Origin: Nitrososphaerota archaeon
Lineage (GTDB): Archaea; Thermoproteota; Nitrososphaeria; Nitrososphaerales; Gagatemarchaeaceae
Direction: 5' to 3'
Assembly: GCA_005877185.1 (NCBI GenBank)
Contig: VBPQ01000183.1
Location: 1 to 11,115 of the forward strand
Length of the DNA: 11,115 bases
Positions within the stretch are counted from its first letter, which is position 1, and the number at the start of each line of letters is the position of its first letter. The notes under the pieces were generated by a model. That model did no database searches, was not told where the DNA came from, and saw only the letters and a list, made by a program, of their open reading frames with translations. Below are positions 6,001-11,115 of the stretch, piece by piece. A program made the position numbers and the translations under genes.

Positions 6001-7449
6001 ATGGAAAGGTTCGAGTGTGCCGCGTGTTCGACGAAGACGGAGGAAGCGTATCTCGCAGCGAGATGTAGGAAGTGCGGCGGCGCACTCATCCCCATCCCGC
6101 TGGTCGATCGGAGGGTCAAGAGGAGCGAGCTTGAATCGCTCCCGCCGGGGGTCTGGAGATACAGAGAGCTTCTCCCACGCGTCGAAGAGCACCAGATCGT
6201 CACCTTGGGGGAGGGAGGGACACCCCTCCTCGCGGCGCCGAGGCTGGGAGTCGAGCTCGGGTTCGGTGGTCTTCTCATCAAGGATGAAACGAGGAACCCC
6301 ACTGGCTCATTCATAGATAGGGGGGCCACTGTCCTCGCGTCGGTGGCTAAGAGGGACGGGGTAAGACGAGTCCTGTGCACCACCACGGGGAACCTGGGTG
6401 CCTCTCTGGCCGCCTACTCGGCCAAGGCCGGAATAGATACCAGGATAGGAATTCACCCCAATACGGACCCGGGGAAGCTCTATCAGATGATCGCCTACGG
6501 CGCGAAGGTCGAGGTGCTGTCTCATCTGAGACCCGCTCCCAACGAGCGGGAGGAGGCCACCGCCGTAACCGCTGCCAACCACTATCTCCTGGAGGGTGAG
6601 AAGACGACGGCATTCGAAATCATCCAGGACGAGGGCTGGAGCCAACCCGATGCAATCGTTCTCCCCGTTGGCACGGGCGGCCACCTGACGATGGTCTGGA
6701 ACGGTCTTCTCCAGCTTTCCGCTGCCGGAATCATTCAGAAACCCACCTGCAGGCTGGTTGGGGTCCAGCTTGAGGGCTCGCCTCCCCTGACTGAGGTCCC
6801 AGAGAAGAGACCGCGAAGGTCAAGGGGAGCGGGGGCGCTCACCGAGCTAGAGGAGTCGGACCCTGTCTTCCTGAACGCTGCCGCGCGAGCGATTAGGGAC
6901 TCCCGCGGTTTTGGTGTGAAGGTCTCGGCGAAGGAAGCGATCGGCTCGACGGGGGAGCTAGCCAGAACGGAGGGCATCTTCGCGGAGCCGGCCGCAGCAT
7001 CTGTCATCGCTGCTATGCGAAAGATCGGGGAAGAGGAGCTTCTGTCGAAGGATAGCCGGGTAGTCTGCATCATCACCGGGACGGGACTGAAGGATACGAA
7101 GGCAATCTCAAGAATCGCCAGGACGGCGAAGCACATCGTGACGAGAGAACAGCTCGTCATAAAGCCGGTCCAGCTCGGGGCGACAAAGGTCTCGATTCTC
7201 CGCCTTCTGCGAGGGGAACCGCTCTTCGGGTATCTCCTCTGGAAGAAACTGAAGGAGGGGAGGTCGATAAGCATCCCGAGCATCTATCAGCATCTCTCAG
7301 AGCTTGAGGGGATAGACCTCGTCAGGAGGTCGAGCATAGCCAGGGCGAAAGGAAGAGAGCGGGTGATCTACGAGCTGACCCGGAAGGGATTGGCCGCGCT
7401 AGAAGCAGCCTCGAGGGCAGCGGAGGGAGAGAAACTTCTCCTCGACTGA
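6001..7449 (+). CDS. Threonine synthase-like fold II protein lacking the PLP lysine, fused to a PadR-like winged helix
   Basis: Three parts are visible in 482 residues. Residues 1-30: a zinc ribbon with Cys 6, 9, 22, 25. Residues about 65-390: threonine synthase/fold-type II PLP domain with LGEGGTPLL, KDETRNPTGSF, TTTGNLGASLAAYSAKAG, PVGTGGH, EGIFAEPAAASV and ITGTGLKD. Residues about 397-470: a PadR-type winged helix (ILRLLRGEPLFGYLLWKKL, then SIPSIYQHLSELE, then RVIYELTRKGLAALEA). The lysine that binds PLP in SFKDRG is Ile105 here (GSFIDRG, ATA codon 6313-6315), and the phosphate loop is GTGGH rather than GNAGN. Threonine synthase converts O-phosphohomoserine to threonine, which needs that lysine. 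With a DNA-binding tail, a sensor/regulator of threonine or related metabolites is a reasonable inference; a single-base read error (AAA to ATA) would restore the enzyme. ATG 6001 is chosen from TATA spacing. RIO2 follows after 16 nt, possibly co-transcribed. Confidence 0.85.
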   Translation: MERFECAACSTKTEEAYLAARCRKCGGALIPIPLVDRRVKRSELESLPPGVWRYRELLPRVEEHQIVTLGEGGTPLLAAPRLGVELGFGGLLIKDETRNPTGSFIDRGATVLASVAKRDGVRRVLCTTTGNLGASLAAYSAKAGIDTRIGIHPNTDPGKLYQMIAYGAKVEVLSHLRPAPNEREEATAVTAANHYLLEGEKTTAFEIIQDEGWSQPDAIVLPVGTGGHLTMVWNGLLQLSAAGIIQKPTCRLVGVQLEGSPPLTEVPEKRPRRSRGAGALTELEESDPVFLNAAARAIRDSRGFGVKVSAKEAIGSTGELARTEGIFAEPAAASVIAAMRKIGEEELLSKDSRVVCIITGTGLKDTKAISRIARTAKHIVTREQLVIKPVQLGATKVSILRLLRGEPLFGYLLWKKLKEGRSISIPSIYQHLSELEGIDLVRRSSIARAKGRERVIYELTRKGLAALEAASRAAEGEKLLLD

Positions 7450-7465
7450 AAGGGCGGCGAGGCTG

Positions 7466-8330
7466 GTGAAAGTCCTCGGGGAGGAGGAGTGGAAGACCCT
7501 CCTGGGCCTCGAGCGTGCGTCGATGAAGTACGGGTTCGCCGACCCGGGGATGGCCTCTCGTCTCGCGGGGATCCCCGTGGAAAGGGTGAACTTCGCGCTC
7601 GATAGACTGAACGGGAGAGACCTGGTGAGGGGGAGGGGCGCCAACTTCACCCTGACGTTCTCCGCCATCGAGGCGCTCGCCCTGAGAGAATACGTCAGGC
7701 GTGGGCTCATCTCGGCTCTGGGGGCGATAATAGCAAAAGGAAAGGAATCCGATGTCTACGAGGCATTTACGGAGGAGGGCGGACTGCTCGCTGTGAAGTT
7801 CTTCAAGATTGGGAGGACGAGTTTCCGTGATGTCGCAAGAAAGAGGTCTCTGGTAAGGTCCGAGACGAAGGGCTGGATCGCGAGGAACTACGAAGCCGCC
7901 ACGAGAGAAATATCCTCCCTGAGCCAAGAGTGTGCCGAGGGTGATAGCCCACGACCGCAGCACAGTCCTCCTGGAGGAGCTGAGCGGAGTGAAGCTGGTC
8001 GAGAGGCCCGAGTTGGATGACCCTCCTCTCATCCTGAGGGAGATCATCGACTGCGTCAGGGTTGCATACACGGAGGCGGGGATGATTAACGCGGACCTGA
8101 GCGAGTTCAACATCTTAACGGACGGTCGGAGCGTCTGGTTGATCGACTGGCCTCAGGCTGTCAGGACAACTCATCCCAACTCGGCCTCGCTTCTGCAGAG
8201 GGACCTCCACACCGTCCTTAAATTCTTCCGAAGGGTGTACCGCGTGCTCCCCGACGAGTCGGAGGTAGCCGATTACGTTGTGGGAAGGAGGGCAACACTC
8301 AGAATCAGAAGAGCTGGACCCGCTTCTTGA
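7466..8330 (+). CDS. rio2: RIO2-family atypical protein kinase/ATPase, frameshifted near 7923
   Basis: RIO2 acts in maturation of the small ribosomal subunit. From GTG 7466: N-terminal winged helix (residues about 5-75), RIO2 P-loop region LGAIIAKGKESDVYEA (about 85-100), ATP-binding Lys111 in LLAVKFFKIGRTSFR. The frame is lost after REISSLS (about 7923): it stays open only with unrelated sequence to 8020. The conserved continuation SVPRVIAHDRSTVLLEEL is in the +1 frame and runs to TGA at 8328-8330, with catalytic loop NADLSEFN (Asp kept) and metal-binding LIDWPQ, then HPNSASLLQRD. Removing one C at 7924-7925 would join the two halves as SLSKSVPRV, close in length to archaeal RIO2, so a 1-base insertion (or 2-base loss) is enough. 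The usual His before the catalytic loop is Asn. Its 3' end overlaps the convergent MAT gene by 26 bp. Confidence 0.88.
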
Positions 8331-9516
8331 GTATGAGCGTCGTGACATCCTTGATAGCCCGGAGGGACTCGTCCAGGATCGACTCGACGTCGCCCCTGAC
8401 GCTCGAAAGGGTTCTACCCCGCTCAAGAACGAGAGCGGCGCTCGCGATCTGCGGCTGGTCGATCGGATAGCCGATCCTGCTCAGGATGCGAACGTAGGAC
8501 TCGCTCACGCCCGGCACCTCCTTGGCGATTCTCTCAGCCGCAACGATCGCCAGGGCGTTGAAGAGCTTGCCAGTGTGGTTGATTGGATTCTTCCCGGCCG
8601 TCGCCTCCATCGAGTACTGCCGCATCGGGGAGATCAGACCGTTCACGCGGTTCCCCCGACCCGTGTTCCCGTCATCTCCCTGCTCCGCGGAGGTTCCCGT
8701 CACCGTGAGGTAGTAGGCCCCTCTCCTCGGGTCGTCCCCTGCGTTCAGCTTGATGCTTACACGCAGGTCGACCTCCGAAGCGAGCCTCTCGATCTCCTCC
8801 TTCACGTCTGAAACTACGCCCGCGTAGTGGTCTGCGTCGGGCACCTTACCACAGACCATCGCTGCGGCGACCGTAACGTCCAGCCTCTCCTTCCTTCTGA
8901 GCCCCATCACCTTCACGTCTTCCCCGACTTCGGGATACTTCTTCTTGAAGTCGCGGGAGTTGAGGAGCCTCTCGATGCTGAGCACGAGCATCTCGGTGGG
9001 GGAGAGCGGGGCGTATCCCACGCCGATCGAAGTGTCGTTGGAGATGGGCATCTCTTTCTTCCGCATGAAGACCGATACAAGGTCGGGCGACCCCTGCTTG
9101 ATCATCGTCTCGATTCTTACGTGCTTCTTGGGGTCGAGGAACCTCATCGTTTCGCTCAGGAAGGCCTCTATCGACTTCTTGGCAATCTTTTCGACAGGGA
9201 CACGAACCTCCCTCCCCTTGAAGGGGACGACCGCGGTCGCCCTCCCCGCCACCAGAAGGTAGATGGGCTGGACCACCCTCCCGCCCCCGAACTTGGCATT
9301 CGCCTCTCCACCCACGAGAATCCCCTTGTCGACGTTATGATGAAGAATGGCCCCGAAGTTCTCCAGGTAAAACTTGCTCAGACCCAGAGAGACCGACTCG
9401 GAGGCTCCGTCGATGAGGCTGTCGGGGTGCCCCTTCCCTTTCCTCTCGACAATTTCCACCTCAAAGTCCTGAACACCGTACCCTTGTATCTGCTCCACGT
9501 GCAGCGACCTTGCCAA
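8305..9516 (-). CDS. mat: Archaeal-type S-adenosylmethionine synthetase
   Basis: It makes S-adenosylmethionine from methionine and ATP. The 403-residue length and motifs ERKGKGHPDSLIDGASE (residues 24-40), HHNVDKGILVGG, GGGRVVQPIYLL and TGRGNRVNGLISPMRQYS are those of the archaeal MAT family, which is divergent from bacterial MetK. The start is TTG at 9516, supported by a good Shine-Dalgarno AGGAGG 5 nt upstream; no ATG gives the complete N-terminus. It lies 9 nt after the LSm stop codon, so the two are co-transcribed, and this internal operon gene has a Shine-Dalgarno sequence while first genes in this window do not. The 3' end overlaps rio2 by 26 bp. The reading frame is intact across the whole family length. 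Confidence 0.96.
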   Translation of the reverse strand: MARSLHVEQIQGYGVQDFEVEIVERKGKGHPDSLIDGASESVSLGLSKFYLENFGAILHHNVDKGILVGGEANAKFGGGRVVQPIYLLVAGRATAVVPFKGREVRVPVEKIAKKSIEAFLSETMRFLDPKKHVRIETMIKQGSPDLVSVFMRKKEMPISNDTSIGVGYAPLSPTEMLVLSIERLLNSRDFKKKYPEVGEDVKVMGLRRKERLDVTVAAAMVCGKVPDADHYAGVVSDVKEEIERLASEVDLRVSIKLNAGDDPRRGAYYLTVTGTSAEQGDDGNTGRGNRVNGLISPMRQYSMEATAGKNPINHTGKLFNALAIVAAERIAKEVPGVSESYVRILSRIGYPIDQPQIASAALVLERGRTLSSVRGDVESILDESLRAIKDVTTLILKKRVQLF

Positions 9517-9521
9517 GGGCC

Positions 9522-9527
9522 CCTCCT
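9522..9527 (-). promoter_or_regulatory. Shine-Dalgarno sequence deciding the TTG start of mat
   Basis: On the minus strand AGGAGG, 5 nt before TTG 9516, overlaps the TAG stop of the LSm gene (9526-9528). It is the clearest ribosome binding site in the window and supports coupled translation of LSm and MAT. Confidence 0.75.
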
Positions 9528-9777
9528 AGAGTCTGTCTTCGATCCTGATGTAGAGGACGTTATTCCCCCTAATGACGACCTTCCCGTAGTTTGCCTTTGG
9601 AGCCCCGTTCTCCGACTCCACCGCATCGACCAGAATGACGTTCATGTAGGGGTCGACGTTAGACATCTTTCCCCTGTACTCAAGCTCGCTCTTCAGTCTG
9701 ACGGATACGACCTTGTTTGTTGCTTTCTGCAAAACGTTCAGCGGTCTCTTGGCTTGCGGAGGTTGCGTCGAAGTCAC
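9526..9777 (-). CDS. LSm (Sm-like archaeal) RNA-binding protein
   Basis: This 83-residue protein has a short polar N-terminal tail followed by the Sm fold. Sm1 covers residues about 23-52 (VSVRLKSELEYRGKMSNVDPYMNV region, with the conserved Gly, Asp and Asn positions) and Sm2 about 66-78 (GKVVIRGNNVLYI, carrying the canonical RGNN-type motif). Archaeal LSm proteins form heptameric rings that bind U-rich RNA. The GTG at 9777 gives the full length; an in-frame ATG lies only inside the fold. A TATA-like box (minus strand CTTTTTAA) lies about 35 nt upstream, suggesting a leader of about 9 nt. It heads the LSm-MAT operon. Confidence 0.92.
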   Translation of the reverse strand: MTSTQPPQAKRPLNVLQKATNKVVSVRLKSELEYRGKMSNVDPYMNVILVDAVESENGAPKANYGKVVIRGNNVLYIRIEDRL

Positions 9778-9808
9778 GTCGGACTTTTCTGCGGGCGCCC
9801 TCTCGGAG

Positions 9809-9816
9809 TTAAAAAG
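9809..9816. promoter_or_regulatory. TATA-like box in the LSm/radB-like divergent gap
   Basis: TTAAAAAG (plus) / CTTTTTAA (minus) is centred 35 nt from both the LSm GTG (9777) and the proposed recombinase TTG (9847). It could serve either or both strands, giving leaders of about 8-10 nt. A GGGCGCCC palindrome (9793-9800) lies beside it on the LSm side; its meaning is unknown. Confidence 0.4.
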
Positions 9817-9846
9817 CTATCTGGCGGATGCCCGACCCCACGAGTC

Positions 9847-10605
9847 TTGAGCGCCTCCGCTGAACCCGGGGGAAGAACGATCACGCTGAATGAGGCGGTC
9901 GAGCTTTCACGAGGATTTCCCGTAATCTCCTCGGGCTCTGCCGCAATCGACTCCCTCCTCGAGGGAGGCTACAGAGGCGGTGAATTGGTCGAGGTCTACG
10001 GGGAGAGCAACACGGGGAAGACCCAGCTCGCGATGCAGGCTGCCCTCTCGTGCGCCGCCCGCCACTCGAGCGTCCTCTACATAGATACCGAAGGCACGTT
10101 CAGACCCGAGAGGATGGACGCGATTGCGCGGGCGAAAGGGTTGGACGGCCTCGAGCTCCTCCGAAGGGTTTACAGGATGAGGGCAGCGGACGCCTCCTCT
10201 CAAATCGAGGCGTCGAAGCTCGTACACACGAAGGCTGAGCTGGCGGGGTGTCGAATGATAGTCGTGGACACTATAACGAAGAACTTCTCGGTCGAGTATC
10301 CGGGAAGCAAGAATCTCGCGCATCGTCAAGGCCTCCTCAGTGTCTACCTAAGCGAGCTGGCGAGGGACGCCTTCCTAATGGGAAGAGCTGTCCTCCTGAC
10401 TAACAGGGTGACATCATTCCGCACGCCCGCCGGCAGCCGAGAAACTCATATTGGTGGAGAGACGCTCAGCCAAATGGTGCACAGATCGATTCATCTCACG
10501 AGGGAGAGAGGAGGAGCGGCAGGAGGGAGGATTCGAGCCTCTCTCACAGGCTGGGGTAGGGGTTTAATTGCCGAGGGTGTTATTAGCGAACGTGGATTCA
10601 GCTAG
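9847..10605 (+). CDS. RadA/RadB-family recombinase, short RadB-like form
   Basis: A 252-residue RecA-fold ATPase: Walker A GESNTGKT (residues 52-59), YIDTEGTFRPERM (about 78-90) typical of RadA/RadB, Walker B CRMIVVD (Asp141) and LLTNRVTS (about 183-190), followed by IGGETLSQMVHRSIHL. It lacks the N-terminal helix-hairpin-helix domain of RadA, so it is a RadB or other archaeal RecA paralogue acting as a recombination accessory. The start is TTG 9847, the first usable codon with the family N-terminus after the TATA-like box; an ATG at 9828 is out of frame. The same frame is open far to the left, but that part is antisense to mat and LSm and carries no family match. TNRV replaces the usual TNQV. 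Confidence 0.85.
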   Translation: MSASAEPGGRTITLNEAVELSRGFPVISSGSAAIDSLLEGGYRGGELVEVYGESNTGKTQLAMQAALSCAARHSSVLYIDTEGTFRPERMDAIARAKGLDGLELLRRVYRMRAADASSQIEASKLVHTKAELAGCRMIVVDTITKNFSVEYPGSKNLAHRQGLLSVYLSELARDAFLMGRAVLLTNRVTSFRTPAGSRETHIGGETLSQMVHRSIHLTRERGGAAGGRIRASLTGWGRGLIAEGVISERGFS

Positions 10606-10687
10606 GAGAGAGGGTCAAGTCGCGCCCGAAGGTTAACGGTGTTTCCTCTCGGTAGAACAGGGAGCGTTGAAGACAGGGGGCAGGAGC

Positions 10688-10996
10688 ATGGACATAAGCG
10701 AGGTCATGCAGCTGATTGCGAATTCGGAACTCGAGGCAGCCAAGAAGAAGGTGACCTCAATGTCCGGCAATGTTAGGACAGAGAGGATGAGGGGGTCGCT
10801 CGCGGCGGTGAATGGGATCATAACAAGCATGACAAAGAAGAAAGAAGGGAGCTTGTCCTCATGGGACGAAGAAAAGGCGGTCAGAGCGGCGCACCAGATT
10901 CTGAAGAGCGAGATGCTCGACGATTTCGATAAGGGTTACGCGGAGACCCTGGTGAAGTATGGTAAGCTGACGAAGACGGCTAAACCCCAAGCGTGA
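10688..10996 (+). CDS. Small helical protein of unknown function
   Basis: A 102-residue, soluble, lysine- and glutamate-rich protein that I do not recognise. The sequence predicts mostly helix, with repeated SELEAAKKKV- and KAVRAAHQILKSEM-like amphipathic stretches and no cysteines or membrane segment. Start choice is uncertain: ATG 10688, upstream TTG 10667 or ATG 10709 are all possible, each with a purine-rich stretch close by. It follows the recombinase by about 80 nt on the same strand and could be co-transcribed. Its 3' end overlaps the convergent membrane-protein gene by 17 bp. Coding status rests on an uninterrupted frame and amino-acid composition like that of its neighbours. Confidence 0.65.
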   Translation: MDISEVMQLIANSELEAAKKKVTSMSGNVRTERMRGSLAAVNGIITSMTKKKEGSLSSWDEEKAVRAAHQILKSEMLDDFDKGYAETLVKYGKLTKTAKPQA

Positions 10997-11115
10997 AGAG
11001 AAGTATCCAGACGAAGATGAAGAGCATGACGTAACCGCCAATCCCTGTGCTGTAGACCTTCGATACCTTCTCTGGCTCGACGTTCCTGAACCAAGTGTAG
11101 CGCGCCAGATAGTAC
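10980..11115 (-). CDS. C-terminal part of a membrane protein
   Basis: Reading leftwards from the window edge gives 44 residues ending at TAG (10980-10982). The piece starts YYLARYTWFRNVEPEKVSKV and ends in one hydrophobic helix (GYVMLFIFVWILLFTLGV) with the terminus right after it, so it looks like a tail-anchored or last transmembrane segment. The upstream part is outside the window and I cannot assign a family. The preceding charged segment (N-V-E-P-E-K-V-S-K) would face the cytoplasm or be a short amphipathic helix. It overlaps the small plus-strand gene by 17 bp. Confidence 0.6.
   Translation of the reverse strand, partial: YYLARYTWFRNVEPEKVSKVYSTGIGGYVMLFIFVWILLFTLGV

Noticed and set aside
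5920..6192. Upstream extension of the nucleoside hydrolase frame
   Set aside because: It runs antisense into the zinc-ribbon region of the threonine synthase-like gene and across both promoters, and does not match the family N-terminus.
8827..9846. Long open plus-strand frame continuous with the recombinase gene
   Set aside because: It lies antisense to mat and LSm, whose families are certain, and carries no family motif until the recombinase begins; GC-rich codon bias keeps it open.
1..11115. CRISPR array, insertion sequence, phage or toxin-antitoxin system
   Set aside because: No regularly spaced repeats, transposase, terminal inverted repeats or known defence domains were seen.

Overview
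The window is an archaeal chromosome segment, fairly GC-rich and densely packed with genes. The archaeal calls rest on an archaeal-type S-adenosylmethionine synthetase, an LSm protein, a RIO2 kinase, a short RadA/RadB-type recombinase, an HTH-ThiN (ThiR-type) regulator, and TATA boxes about 25-29 nt upstream of start codons. A TACK-type lineage (Nitrososphaeria or Bathyarchaeia-like) seems plausible, but that is inference; no rRNA or other decisive marker is present.

Layout. 1-217 (-): N-terminus of a ZnuA-like metal-binding lipoprotein or membrane-anchored protein. 218-615: a mostly empty intergenic stretch ending in the pyrG promoter. 616-2195 (+): CTP synthase, interrupted by a deletion plus frameshift. 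2200-3132 (-) and 3188-3751 (+): a divergent pair, ThiR-type regulator and ECF-transporter S component, sharing one palindromic TATA box. 3768-4813 (+): a PurM/HypE-superfamily AIR synthase-related protein, also frameshifted. 4945-5919 (-): nucleoside hydrolase. 6001-7449 (+): threonine synthase-like protein that lacks the PLP lysine and carries a PadR-like winged helix. 7466-8330 (+): RIO2 kinase, frameshifted. 8305-9777 (-): LSm-MAT operon. 9847-10605 (+): RadB-like recombinase. 10688-10996 (+): small unknown protein. 10980-11115 (-): C-terminus of a membrane protein.

How the genes may work together. The ThiR-type regulator, the S component and the PurM-like protein form a likely thiamine-related transport/regulation locus. 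The rest is housekeeping: pyrimidine nucleotide synthesis, nucleoside salvage, ribosome maturation, SAM synthesis, RNA chaperoning and recombination.

The most interesting items are: (1) the threonine synthase fold fused to a DNA-binding domain with the catalytic lysine replaced by isoleucine, which suggests a ligand-sensing regulator rather than an enzyme; (2) three conserved genes broken by small indels within 6.5 kb, which means either sequence error or genuine decay, and this must be settled before reading function from them; (3) consistent leaderless-promoter geometry, including the shared symmetrical TATA box.
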